A DNA stretch of 64,000 nt, from assembly GCF_900110075.1 (NCBI RefSeq), contig NZ_FOCJ01000001.1, forward strand, positions 1,054,001-1,118,000, read 5' to 3'. Within the stretch, counting starts at the first letter, position 1. Every line of letters begins with the position of its first letter. Shown here piece by piece: positions 24,639 through 32,707 of the stretch. The notes beneath the pieces are model-generated. The model was not told the origin of the DNA, searched no databases, and worked only from the letters and a program-made list of their open reading frames with translations. Source of the DNA: Paenibacillus sp. OV219 (GTDB lineage Bacteria > Bacillota > Bacilli > Paenibacillales > Paenibacillaceae). A program made the translations under genes and the position numbers.

Positions 24639-24676
24639 GGCCTCTTACTCCGCTTAGTTAGGATAAGAGGTCTTTT
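24639..24676 (+). terminator. Intrinsic terminator after the ABC exporter
   Basis: CCTCTTA (24641-24647) pairs with TAAGAGG (24664-24670), followed by TCTTTTT. Confidence 0.7.
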
Positions 24677-24714
24677 TACGCGAATGATAGTAATAATGAA
24701 GGAGGCGATGCCAG

Positions 24715-24966
24715 ATGACTCAGGAAGAAGTGTTAACGGCAGGCAATGTGAATCACATTGTCCGTATCGCGAACACCATTCACCCTACAGGTTACTGGAG
24801 TCCATACGTGCTGAGCTTCTCCAACATTAGGGAAACAAGGCTTTGATGGTGCGCCTACAGTGGTGCCGCTGAAGGAAATGCTGCCTATCATAAAATGGTA
24901 GACGACAGACACTTGGCGCATTATGAGAGTGAAATTCGGTTCGTTAATGATCATTTCATAGATTAG
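24715..24966 (+). pseudogene. Decayed APH-family phosphotransferase remnant
   Basis: It keeps a good start (GAAGGAGG then ATG 24715) and the opening MTQEEVLTAGNVNHIVRIANT. The homology then hops frames: YWSPY in frame 1, IRAELLQH in another, LGKQGFDGAPT in a third, with at least two single-base shifts. The segment AAEGNAAYHKMVDDRHLAHY... in the last frame, ending at TAG 24964-24966, is the usual C-terminal helix of these kinases. The whole catalytic core (HGD loop and DFE) between the two ends is missing, so this is a deletion plus frameshifts rather than a sequencing slip. Confidence 0.75.
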
Positions 24967-25112
24967 AGCTAACTGCAGGCGATGAGATCTTTTCATTTTA
25001 TATGAGTTTGTTTCCATCCTATACGGGTAAACTATATAAATGAATTGACATTAAGGCGCAAATTTAATAAGCTTACAAGGAATTTTCAAATCTACAAAGC
25101 GGGAGATTAAAT

Positions 25113-25385
25113 ATGAAATTCAACATGAAAATTAAAGATTTTGCAGCGGCAGATACAAATGTGGCAGCAGGATTATATCATTTTGTCGTTACAATGTCGG
25201 ATAACACGCAGTGCCGACTGATTTTCTCGAAGAGCCCGGATTGGAAGTTGATCGGTGTTAATCGTCTTCTGACTGTACCATGCCCGATTTGCAGAAGAGA
25301 TTACTACTGTAACTGCATGTCCAAATATGCAGAAGCGTTTGAGCGCGAAGTGCTTGATAAAGAGCTTATTTCATCCGTTCTTTAA
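25113..25385 (+). CDS. Small protein with a Cys-rich C-terminal motif, 90 aa
   Basis: ATG 25113 after GCGGGAGA. The N-terminus is basic and amphipathic (MKFNMKIKDFAAADTN); the middle looks like a beta-sheet (GLYHFVVTMSDNTQCRLIFS). The C-terminal PCPICRRDYYCNCMSKY (CxxC...CxC) could hold a zinc ion. A TTGACA lies at 25045-25050, but the -10 that goes with it (TAAGCT) is weak. No family is recognised. It directly precedes the T-box leader of the seryl-tRNA synthetase gene but has its own RBS. Confidence 0.65.
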   Translation: MKFNMKIKDFAAADTNVAAGLYHFVVTMSDNTQCRLIFSKSPDWKLIGVNRLLTVPCPICRRDYYCNCMSKYAEAFEREVLDKELISSVL

Positions 25386-25451
25386 TGGTACAAGCCCAAA
25401 TGGGCGATAAGCTGCTTGCTCATGCGGCAGCCGATCTGTTATACTTACGAG

Positions 25452-25672
25452 CAATAAGCACACAGGCCGATGAAGAGTATCCAACTCGGAGGCGTTGCGT
25501 ACAGCGTTTGGCTGCTTTTGCGATTGATCGCTATGGCTGAACACTCCAAGCATTCCGGTTCTCGCACCGTTACCTGCGAACTAAAGAGAGCTAACTTGTT
25601 TAGCTAATTTGGGTGGCACCGCGAACGCGTTCTTCGTCCCATGTCAGGGGACTGGAGGAGCGCGTTTTTTCG
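25452..25672 (+). ncRNA. T-box leader of the seryl-tRNA synthetase gene
   Basis: A TATACT at 25440-25445 gives a start near 25452. Stem I opens with GATGAAGAGTATC, the AG/loop-E-like stretch. The upstream arm ends near TGAACACTCCAAG, where UCC (Ser, about 25545-25547) is my best candidate specifier. The T-box itself, GGGTGGCACCGCG, is at 25611-25623 and would pair with the CCA end of uncharged tRNA-Ser. A terminator (25624-25672, AACGCG..CGCGTT then T's) follows immediately. Uncharged tRNA-Ser should switch synthesis on. Confidence 0.92.
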
Positions 25673-25703
25673 TTTATACAACATTTGACGAGGAGTGTTC
25701 ACC

Positions 25704-26993
25704 ATGCTAGACATTAACGTAATTCGCCAGCAAGCAAATGAGTTCCAGGAGGCGGCAGATCAGAAGCGCATCACGATTGATATTCGTGAGCTGCTTGCCA
25801 TTGATGACCGTAGGCGGGAGCTGATGCAGTTAACTGAATCGCTGCGCGCGGCGCGTAACCGTCGGTCGAAAGCGATTGAAGGGTTGATGCGTGAAGGCCG
25901 CAAAGCGGAAGCTAAGGCGGAGCGGGAGGAAGCTGCTGCCCAGCAGGAGCAATTGAAGCAAGCGGAAGAGGAGTACCGCGAGGTTGTCGCCGCGTATGAG
26001 GCTCTGATGCTTCTTGTACCGAACCTGATGTCGCCAGATACGCCAATTGGCAAGAGCGATGAGGATAATGTGGGAATCAGGCGAGTTGGCGCGGCACCTG
26101 AGTTCGATTTCACGCCACGAAGCCATATCGAACTGGGGCAGCAGCATGAAATGATTGATTTGGCACGTGGCGTGAAGATCGGGGGTACGCGCCAATATGT
26201 ACTGCGGAATTACGGGCTACAGCTCCATCGCGCCGTTCAGCAGTTAGCGCTTGATCTGCTAATAGATAAAGGCTTCGAGACGCTCGACGTACCTGTTCTC
26301 GTGAAAGAACAAACACTTGTGGCAACGGGGTATTTTCCAGCAAATCGGGACCAGACCTACGCCATTAACGGTGAAGACAAGTGGCTTGTCGGCACATCGG
26401 AAGTGCCGCTAATTGCATATTGCAGCGATGAAGTGATTGATCTGACCGAGCCGAAGCGGCTTGCGGCGGTCACGCCTTGCTACAGGAGCGAGGTAGGATC
26501 GGGAGGGCGCGATGTTCACGGGTTATACCGGGTGCATCAATTTGCGAAAGTCGAGCAGGTCGTACTGTGCCGCGCTGATTTGGCTGAATCGCTTACATGG
26601 CTGGAGAAGATGACGGCAAACAGCGAAGAGCTGCTGCAGCTGCTAGAGCTTCCTTACCGCGTCGTTGCGGTTTGCAGCGGCGATATGTCGCAGAAGAACT
26701 ACAAACAGTACGATATTGAGACATGGATGCCGAGCCGCGGCAGCTATGGCGAGACGCATTCGGCGTCGCTTCTGCTTGATTTTCAGGCGAGACGCTCGAA
26801 TATTAAGTACCGTGACGAAGATGGCAAGCTGAACTATGCCTATACGCTGAACAACACGATGGTCGCTTCGCCGCGCATCCTCATACCGCTTCTTGAGAAC
26901 CATCAGCGGGAAGATGGCTCGATCTACATTCCCCACGCACTACGTCCCTATACGCGAGGGCTTGCCGAGCTTAGGGCCATTCCGAAAGTCTAG
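25704..26993 (+). CDS. serS: Seryl-tRNA synthetase, divergent type
   Basis: 429 aa from ATG 25704, 6-7 bases after GAGGAGTG; an in-frame start 9 bases earlier lies in the RBS. An N-terminal coiled coil (about 27-105) binds the tRNA-Ser variable arm. The class II core has the TSEVPLI motif, motif 2 CYRSEVGSGGRDVHGLYRVHQF and motif 3 near the C-terminus. Motif 2 and the tail (IPHALRPYTRGLAELR) depart from the usual GSAGRDTRGL and PEVLQPYMGG, so this may be a second SerRS. It charges serine onto tRNA-Ser and is T-box controlled. Confidence 0.9.
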   Translation: MLDINVIRQQANEFQEAADQKRITIDIRELLAIDDRRRELMQLTESLRAARNRRSKAIEGLMREGRKAEAKAEREEAAAQQEQLKQAEEEYREVVAAYEALMLLVPNLMSPDTPIGKSDEDNVGIRRVGAAPEFDFTPRSHIELGQQHEMIDLARGVKIGGTRQYVLRNYGLQLHRAVQQLALDLLIDKGFETLDVPVLVKEQTLVATGYFPANRDQTYAINGEDKWLVGTSEVPLIAYCSDEVIDLTEPKRLAAVTPCYRSEVGSGGRDVHGLYRVHQFAKVEQVVLCRADLAESLTWLEKMTANSEELLQLLELPYRVVAVCSGDMSQKNYKQYDIETWMPSRGSYGETHSASLLLDFQARRSNIKYRDEDGKLNYAYTLNNTMVASPRILIPLLENHQREDGSIYIPHALRPYTRGLAELRAIPKV

Positions 26994-27074
26994 GTCTAGC
27001 CTGCCTGTCCAATAGCGGGTATACTGGAATGGATAATCTTCCACGGAATGGGAAACGAGAGGGGAACCGCCTGT

Positions 27075-28040
27075 ATGAGTTTGGGGAAAATCGCACACGC
27101 AGCAGATCGTATTCGTTCTAATGTCAGTAAAGTCATTGTCGGTAAAGAAGATATCGTAGATAAGCTCATTATTGCGATACTCACATCAGGTCATGTACTT
27201 CTGGAGGATGTGCCGGGTACGGGCAAGACCTTGCTCGCTAAGGCGCTCGCGAAGTCGATAGACGGTGAGTTCAAACGGATTCAATTCACACCGGATTTGC
27301 TGCCGTCAGACTTGACTGGCATTCATTTCTACAATCAGAAGCTCTCTGAATTTGAGTTCCGCCCGGGACCTCTCTTCGCCAACATCGTGCTGGCTGACGA
27401 GATTAACCGTGCCACACCTCGTACCCAATCGAGCCTGCTAGAGAGTATGGAGGAGCGTCAAGTGAGTATTGACGGAACGACGCACCAGCTCGGCAAGCCG
27501 TTTCTTGTCATTGCAACGCAGAATCCGATTGAACAGCAAGGTACGTTCCCGTTGCCGGAAGCGCAGCTTGACCGTTTTCTATTTAAGTTAAAAATGGGTT
27601 ATCCGACGAATGAGGAAGGCATCGCGATCATGAAACGTTTCATGGCGAACAGCCCGCTCGAACAGCTGGAGCCTATCATCGGAGTCTCTGAACTTGAGGA
27701 AGCGAAAGCGATCTATACGAGCGTGGCTGTCAGTGAAGAGCTGCTCAGCTATATGCTTGCGATTGTTGAAGCGACTCGCGTTCACCCGGATGCGGCGCTT
27801 GGCGCAAGTCCACGAAGCTCGCAAGCGCTGCTTCGCGCATGCCAAGCGAAGGCTGCAATTGCAGGAAGGCAATTCGTGCTTCCTGATGATGTGAAAGCGA
27901 TGGCCGTTCCCGTACTTGCGCATCGTATTGCGCTGCGGAGTGTTCAGCGTATGCGCGCAGACGCGGCAGAGCATGTCATTCAGGCGATCCTGGCGGCGGT
28001 ACCGGTGCCAGCAGACGCTCCGCTCGTTTCCCGTTCATAA
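27075..28040 (+). CDS. MoxR-family AAA+ ATPase
   Basis: 321 aa from ATG 27075, which has GAGAGGGG upstream; an earlier in-frame ATG at 27048 lacks a usable RBS. Walker A is VPGTGKT, Walker B VLADEINR, sensor 1 IATQNPIEQQG and arginine finger/sensor 2 near LDRFLFK. MoxR ATPases act as chaperones that fit cofactors or assemble complexes. It is followed by a DUF58 gene and a DUF4129 gene, the usual MoxR operon, which often acts at the cell surface. Confidence 0.93.
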   Translation: MSLGKIAHAADRIRSNVSKVIVGKEDIVDKLIIAILTSGHVLLEDVPGTGKTLLAKALAKSIDGEFKRIQFTPDLLPSDLTGIHFYNQKLSEFEFRPGPLFANIVLADEINRATPRTQSSLLESMEERQVSIDGTTHQLGKPFLVIATQNPIEQQGTFPLPEAQLDRFLFKLKMGYPTNEEGIAIMKRFMANSPLEQLEPIIGVSELEEAKAIYTSVAVSEELLSYMLAIVEATRVHPDAALGASPRSSQALLRACQAKAAIAGRQFVLPDDVKAMAVPVLAHRIALRSVQRMRADAAEHVIQAILAAVPVPADAPLVSRS

Positions 28041-28067
28041 GCGAAAAGGCGGGAGGAGGAGCGAGCG

Positions 28068-29162
28068 ATGGGAATTCAATGGTATATATTAAGCACGCTG
28101 ATGGTCATTATTGTGCAGCGTTTTATTTTCAAGTATCGGGCGATGCGAGGAGTTAGTTATACGCGTTCCTTCAGTGTGGCAACCTGCTTTGAAGGGGATC
28201 GCATTGAGATGGTGGAGCGGATTGCGAACCGCAGAATAATTCCAGTGCCATGGCTTCGCGTCGAATCGCAGATGCATGCCGGCTTGAAATTTGACAGCGA
28301 TTCCAATTTCGATGTGAGTAAAGGGCAGTTCTACCAGAATCACCGAAGCTTGTTCAGTTTAATGGGCAATAAGCAGCTGACAAGGCGACATACAGTGCAA
28401 GCCGTAACGCGCGGCTGCTACCGGATTTCCAGTGCGTCATTAACGTTTGGCGATTTGTTTGGCGCGTTCAGCGCTTATCAGTCTGTACCGCTTGAGGTGG
28501 AGTTGCTCGTCTATCCACAGCCTGCCGATCCTTCGCTAATCCAGCTTCCATCGCGAAGCTGGCAGGGGGATATTACGGTGAAACGATGGATTGTCGAAGA
28601 TCCATTCGCGATTAGCGGCGTACGGGAATACCGGGCTGGCGATTCCCTCAAGTCGATTAACTGGAATGCGACTGCGCGTGCGGGAGCGCTGCAAGTTCAC
28701 CGCCGTGACTATACAGCGGACTACCGGCTGGTTGTGCTGCTGAACGTTGAGGATCATGAAGGTATGTGGGAGGTCGTGAACAATACGCCGCTCATAGAGG
28801 AAGGCATTCGGTATGCGGCGGCTGTTCTGCAATATGCGACAGAGCAGGGGATGGAGACGGCTTTTGCTTGTAACGGGCATGAGCTCGATCAACCAGGGGC
28901 TGTGATGTCCGTGGAGCGAGGGAGCGGGGCAGAGCATCTGGTCCATCTGTACAATCAGTTGGCGAAGCTCGTCATCGTACGAGCGTTGCCATTTGATACG
29001 ATGATTGATAACCTCGCCGAACAGTGGGAAGAGCGCTACGATGTCGTCGTGATCTCAGCATTTATGAGTGAGAAGATTGAGCGTGCGATGCGTAAGCTTC
29101 GTGAGAACGGACATTCGGTCGATTGGCTTCCGGTTCGGGACCAAGAGGAGGCTGCAGGATGA
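28068..29162 (+). CDS. DUF58-domain protein
   Basis: 364 aa; ATG 28068 after GGGAGGAGGA. An N-terminal hydrophobic helix (WYILSTLMVIIVQRFIF) anchors it in the membrane. The DUF58 signature is IVEDPFAISGVREYRAGDSLKSINWNATARAG (about 170-200), followed by a VWA-like core (LVVLLNVEDH). In MoxR operons the DUF58 protein is the partner of the ATPase. It overlaps the next gene by 4 bases (ATGA). Confidence 0.9.
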   Translation: MGIQWYILSTLMVIIVQRFIFKYRAMRGVSYTRSFSVATCFEGDRIEMVERIANRRIIPVPWLRVESQMHAGLKFDSDSNFDVSKGQFYQNHRSLFSLMGNKQLTRRHTVQAVTRGCYRISSASLTFGDLFGAFSAYQSVPLEVELLVYPQPADPSLIQLPSRSWQGDITVKRWIVEDPFAISGVREYRAGDSLKSINWNATARAGALQVHRRDYTADYRLVVLLNVEDHEGMWEVVNNTPLIEEGIRYAAAVLQYATEQGMETAFACNGHELDQPGAVMSVERGSGAEHLVHLYNQLAKLVIVRALPFDTMIDNLAEQWEERYDVVVISAFMSEKIERAMRKLRENGHSVDWLPVRDQEEAAG

Positions 29163-30466
29163 TAAAAAGGCTTACGGGCACAAGACTGCTCCTCCCGACT
29201 GCGTTAATAGAACTTCTCTTGCATTTGCCACTTGTTCTGATTGTCTATGTTTATCGGCCAAGCTTTGCTCCTACGCTTACGGAAATGCTGCTGCTCCTAC
29301 TCGTAGGCTACGTCATCGGCTATGGTGTGAATGCGATCATTCGGTTCGTTCGTGCGTTCCCGCGTGTGCTCGTTGCGGCCGTTATCGGTGGAGCGGGCGG
29401 CATAGTGTTATTCGGCGTGAATTTCGATGGCATCTATACGGCTCTCCTGCTTGCCGCAGCTGCGTACCGTGGCGGCAGATATGTGATTTCGCCGGCGTCC
29501 AATCGCTTGATGCCGCGGGAATTTGTGCTCGGACTGATGTATTATTTCTTCGGTTCGATCGTATTCAGCTTCAAGGCGGAGTTTGATCATTACCAGAAGC
29601 TGGTGCTCGTCTGTGGGCTGTTCGCGCTCGTGGTGACCTTGTTCCAGACGAACAGAAGCAATGTGAATCGTGAAACTCTATCCGGCGCAGTGAAACCGGT
29701 GGTCGAACCTACAGTTAGGCGCCATAACCGGATCTTTGTCGGTATCATCGCAGGTATTTCGGTCTTAATCGTCATCTCGTACCAGATGCAGGCGATCTTT
29801 AGTGCCATATACCGTTATTTTGAAGAGTTGTACCGGCAAATGCCGAAAGAAGACGTTAAATCACCGCTTCAGTCAGGTGGTCAAGATCAGTCGCCTTTCC
29901 CAACTGAGTTGCTAGGCAAGCCTACGAGAACAATGCCGCATTGGGTGGATATTGTACTTTATATTATTGTGGGTCTTGTAGTCTGCTTCATCCTATGGCT
30001 ATTGCTGCGCCAGCTGAAGCATCTGCCAGAATGGCTCCGATCCCTTCAGCAGAAGCTGAGAGATCTGTTTAGCAGGGATAAAGGTAGCTCATCTAAAGGG
30101 TATGTCGACCAGGTGGAGCGAATTCAAAAATCTCGAAAGCTGAGCGAGCTATGGAGGGGACGGTCCAAGGAGCCTCGTGTCCGTTGGAAGGACTTAGTGG
30201 ATAATGAAGCGCGAGTTCGCTACTTGTACCGGCGCTGGATCGGCAATAGCGTGAAGAAAGGGTATGCTTTCAGACCGAATCTGACTCCTCTGGAGGTTGC
30301 GGCAGAATTGCAGTCCCAGAAACTGATTCATGCAGATACAGCAGCTACGACAGAGCTTGTACAAGCATATCAGCAAGTGCGCTACGGTAGCGGGAAATTA
30401 TCGGATGAGCAAGTTGGTCGGCTCGCCGACTCGATGGGCCGTACGGACGAAAAAAGCAAACGTTAG
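29159..30466 (+). CDS. Membrane protein with C-terminal DUF4129 domain
   Basis: 435 aa from ATG 29159 (ATGA overlap with the DUF58 stop). Five or so N-terminal helices within residues 1-160, a further helix near 200, an external polar loop, and a last helix near 275 (WVDIVLYIIVGLVVCFILWLLL). The C-terminal cytoplasmic domain (about 345-430) has VRYLYRRWI and TPLEVAAELQ, the DUF4129 pattern often found behind transglutaminases. The transglutaminase core itself is missing (no Cys-His-Asp triad seen). Third gene of the MoxR operon. Confidence 0.8.
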   Translation: MIKRLTGTRLLLPTALIELLLHLPLVLIVYVYRPSFAPTLTEMLLLLLVGYVIGYGVNAIIRFVRAFPRVLVAAVIGGAGGIVLFGVNFDGIYTALLLAAAAYRGGRYVISPASNRLMPREFVLGLMYYFFGSIVFSFKAEFDHYQKLVLVCGLFALVVTLFQTNRSNVNRETLSGAVKPVVEPTVRRHNRIFVGIIAGISVLIVISYQMQAIFSAIYRYFEELYRQMPKEDVKSPLQSGGQDQSPFPTELLGKPTRTMPHWVDIVLYIIVGLVVCFILWLLLRQLKHLPEWLRSLQQKLRDLFSRDKGSSSKGYVDQVERIQKSRKLSELWRGRSKEPRVRWKDLVDNEARVRYLYRRWIGNSVKKGYAFRPNLTPLEVAAELQSQKLIHADTAATTELVQAYQQVRYGSGKLSDEQVGRLADSMGRTDEKSKR

Positions 30467-30545
30467 TGAAATGAACATATTTAACCAGCAGCTGGGCATC
30501 CTACTTGCGGACAACTTGAATAGTGTCGCGAGGGAGGACTAGCGA

Positions 30546-30872
30546 ATGAATATGCAAAATCAACCGCCAGTGAACAGCCAACAGCTCAGCTATGAGCAGT
30601 TTCAAGCACAGGTGAGGCAGCGTGAGCTGCAGGAGCAGGAGCAGGCACAGCAAGCGCTGAAGCGTGTGGGGCTCGATCCAAAGTCTCAGCAGGTGCAGCA
30701 GGTGATCCAGCAGCTGCGCAGCATTGAACAGGAACTGCAGCAAGCGGAGAATCAGCTTCAGATGCAAATGGATGCTCAGCGCCGCCAAATTAAGCTGATC
30801 CAGCAGAAAATCCAGCATACTGTGGCGCAATTCCAAAGCGCAAGCGCAAATTCGAATTCTTATATGCAATAA
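30546..30872 (+). CDS. Gln-rich coiled-coil small protein, 108 aa
   Basis: ATG 30546 after GAGGGAGGACT. More than a quarter of the residues are Gln, arranged in heptads from about 12 to 95 (QLRSIEQELQQAENQLQMQM), so a long coiled coil is likely. No membrane helix or signal peptide. I do not recognise a family. It follows the DUF4129 gene by about 80 bases and ends at a strong terminator, so it may be the last gene of the MoxR operon. Confidence 0.7.
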   Translation: MNMQNQPPVNSQQLSYEQFQAQVRQRELQEQEQAQQALKRVGLDPKSQQVQQVIQQLRSIEQELQQAENQLQMQMDAQRRQIKLIQQKIQHTVAQFQSASANSNSYMQ

Positions 30873-30891
30873 AGAGTGACCGGTTTGAAAT

Positions 30892-30938
30892 AGCCCTTCT
30901 CGCGATCCCGTTCGGATCTAGACGAGAGGGGCTTTTAT
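30892..30938 (+). terminator. Intrinsic terminator before the purine operon
   Basis: AGCCCTTCTCG (30892-30902) pairs with CGAGAGGGGCT (30923-30933), with a T-rich tail. Confidence 0.8.
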
Positions 30939-30962
30939 TTTGCGACAATAATGTAATATAAG

Positions 30963-30979
30963 TGTTATGTAAATTAACA
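30963..30979 (+). promoter_or_regulatory. GlnR/TnrA-type site I
   Basis: TGTTA-N7-TAACA, a 17-base site with two inner mismatches to the TnrA/GlnR consensus TGTNANAWWWTNTNACA. It lies just upstream of the -35 element, the place expected for an activator. Confidence 0.6.
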
Positions 30980-30987
30980 TAAAAAGC

Positions 30988-31016
30988 TTGAAAATAAGAA
31001 CGTATGGAACTATTAT
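30988..31016 (+). promoter_or_regulatory. Promoter of the purine-catabolism operon
   Basis: TTGAAA (30988-30993), 17 bases, TATTAT (31011-31016), about 78 bases before the first start codon. GlnR/TnrA-type sites flank it on both sides. Confidence 0.65.
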
Positions 31017-31033
31017 GTTATATAATATAACAT
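31015..31033 (+). promoter_or_regulatory. GlnR/TnrA-type site II (operator)
   Basis: ATGTTATAT-A-ATATAACAT is a perfect 9-1-9 palindrome. Its inner 17 bases (31016-31032) match every defined position of TGTNANAWWWTNTNACA. It covers the end of the -10 and the start point, so binding here should repress. Centre is 53 bp from site I. Confidence 0.75.
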
Positions 31034-31093
31034 TTATAGCTGAGCTGCACTACACGATGGACATGTCAGGATCATTCAGGGAGGGAGCCCAGC

Positions 31094-32161
31094 ATGGATA
31101 TTGTTTCGTTGCTCGCTGTATTGGACGGAATGGAAGAAAGGACAGTATCTCCAGTTCTCGCTACGATTGTCCGGACCACTGGACATTCGTACCGTAAGAA
31201 AGACGCCGCCATGCTGATTCTGCCCGGTGGAACCAAGGCGGGAAGCATTAGTCCCGGATGCTTGGAGGATGACCTGCAAGCACGAGCAGACATCGTTGCT
31301 TCGTCAGGAATGCCGGAGCTGGTCGCCTATAACATGAAACCGCATGAGGATGCGATTTGGGGAGAAGCGATAGGTTGCGGCGGCGAGATTACGGTGCTGC
31401 TGGAAGCGGTACAGGGAGAGCTTCTACTCTTGCTGCAAGCAGCATCACAACTGCTGCAAAACGGTGAGCCAGCCCGGCTCTGCAGGCAATGGCAAGGTCC
31501 ATTCATGGGCTATACGCTCAGTCGAGGTCTTATTAGAGGTACCGGCTTCAAGGCGGCGAGAACGGATCAAGCGTTTCTTGATTCAGTGTGGATGCCGAAG
31601 CCGAGATTGATCCTGTTCGGCGCAGGTCATGATGCAGAAGCGATTGCGGCACTAGCAGAAAATGCGGGATTTCACGTAATTACTACTGATTGGCGCGATG
31701 GTCGTCTGATATCGGGTCATAGCATGATCGGTTCGCCGGCTGAGATTCAAGATTCGCTGAACATGGGGCGAGGCGATTACCTTATTGTTTGCAGCCATCA
31801 TCAGCTGAAGGATCGTGCAATGTTGGAACAAGCGCTGCCACTTGGACTGAGCTATATCGGCATTCTTGGCTCAAGAGCGAGAATCGCCATGCTGCTAGAT
31901 GGTCTGATCGTTACAAGCAATTTGCATGCCCCAGTCGGGCTGCCGATTGGAGCTGACGGCCCACTACAAATTGCAATTAGTATCGCCGCAGAACTTATTG
32001 CTGTTCATTCCCGATCCGTTCATGCGGCAGTGGAGAGGGAGGATATGTATGAGAATCGGCTGCATTTATTTGGCGGCGGGCTCGAGCAGGAGGATGGGCG
32101 AGCCGAAGCTGTCGCTGGAGCTGGCTCCGGGCATCACGGTTGGAGGCCAGGGCTTGCATGA
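31094..32161 (+). CDS. pucA: XdhC/CoxI-family molybdenum-cofactor insertion protein
   Basis: 355 aa; ATG 31094 after AGGGAGGGAG. N-terminal XdhC domain: LATIVRTTGHSYRKKDAAMLI and GSISPGCLEDDL, with IGCGGEI. The C-terminal Rossmann part starts at PRLILFGAGHDAEAI. XdhC binds and sulfurates Moco and loads it into xanthine dehydrogenase, whose subunits follow. The last 37 or so residues (after VEREDMYENRL) are read out of frame through the start of the next gene, a 113-base overlap; the ancestral end was probably near 32045. Confidence 0.9.
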   Translation: MDIVSLLAVLDGMEERTVSPVLATIVRTTGHSYRKKDAAMLILPGGTKAGSISPGCLEDDLQARADIVASSGMPELVAYNMKPHEDAIWGEAIGCGGEITVLLEAVQGELLLLLQAASQLLQNGEPARLCRQWQGPFMGYTLSRGLIRGTGFKAARTDQAFLDSVWMPKPRLILFGAGHDAEAIAALAENAGFHVITTDWRDGRLISGHSMIGSPAEIQDSLNMGRGDYLIVCSHHQLKDRAMLEQALPLGLSYIGILGSRARIAMLLDGLIVTSNLHAPVGLPIGADGPLQIAISIAAELIAVHSRSVHAAVEREDMYENRLHLFGGGLEQEDGRAEAVAGAGSGHHGWRPGLA

Positions 32162-32693
32162 GCTGCGCTATTGTGGCTTTCATCCGCTCACGGTTGTCGT
32201 ACGGTCGGATGATCCGCTGCTCTGGCTGTGTGATCGTAATCGGAAGGATCGGCTGACTTCACTTCCGAAAATTCGTATAACGCCATGTAAGGATGCGGTG
32301 AATGGGATGTCTTATTCACTGCGAAGTGGGCTTACAGCGCTGCTGCCGGAGAAGATGGATGCTGTGCTCGTTGCCCTCGCTGACCAGCCGTTTATTTCAG
32401 CGTCGCATCTGAAACGACTTGTCTATGTATATCGCGAGGACCCTTCGTTGCACTATGTTGCAAGTGGCTATGGAGAGACAGTAGGACCACCGCTTATTAT
32501 GAATAAATCGTTGTTTCCGCAGCTGCTGGAGCTGGATGGAGATCGTGGAGCTAGACATATTTTGAAATCGCCGGATTATGTTGGGAAAGTCGTTCGTTAT
32601 GCCGCCGAGTGGACATTCATGGACATTGATACGCGAGAGGAGCTTGGAGAGGCGCGCCAGCTCTGGTCGCAAATGCAGATGAATGCGAATTAG
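32049..32693 (+). CDS. pucB: MobA-like NTP transferase (Moco cytidylyltransferase type)
   Basis: 214 aa; ATG 32049 lies inside the end of the XdhC gene, with AGAGGGAGG upstream. The N-terminus has the nucleotidyltransferase loop LAAGSSRRMGEPKL; VLVALADQPFIS is the Mg-binding segment and the late WTFMDIDTREEL matches the family. Enzymes of this type attach CMP to molybdopterin to make the cytosine-dinucleotide cofactor used by xanthine dehydrogenases. The next gene is 15 bases downstream. Confidence 0.88.
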   Translation: MRIGCIYLAAGSSRRMGEPKLSLELAPGITVGGQGLHELRYCGFHPLTVVVRSDDPLLWLCDRNRKDRLTSLPKIRITPCKDAVNGMSYSLRSGLTALLPEKMDAVLVALADQPFISASHLKRLVYVYREDPSLHYVASGYGETVGPPLIMNKSLFPQLLELDGDRGARHILKSPDYVGKVVRYAAEWTFMDIDTREELGEARQLWSQMQMNAN

Positions 32694-32707
32694 AGGAGGG
32701 ATCGCCT

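Noticed and set aside
24733..25017. Minus-strand 94-codon frame over the APH remnant
   Set aside because: No RBS or family; the + strand carries clear broken APH homology.
29068..29586. 172-codon + frame overlapping the DUF58/DUF4129 junction
   Set aside because: It is Cys/Arg-rich with no RBS and lies across two well-supported genes in another frame.
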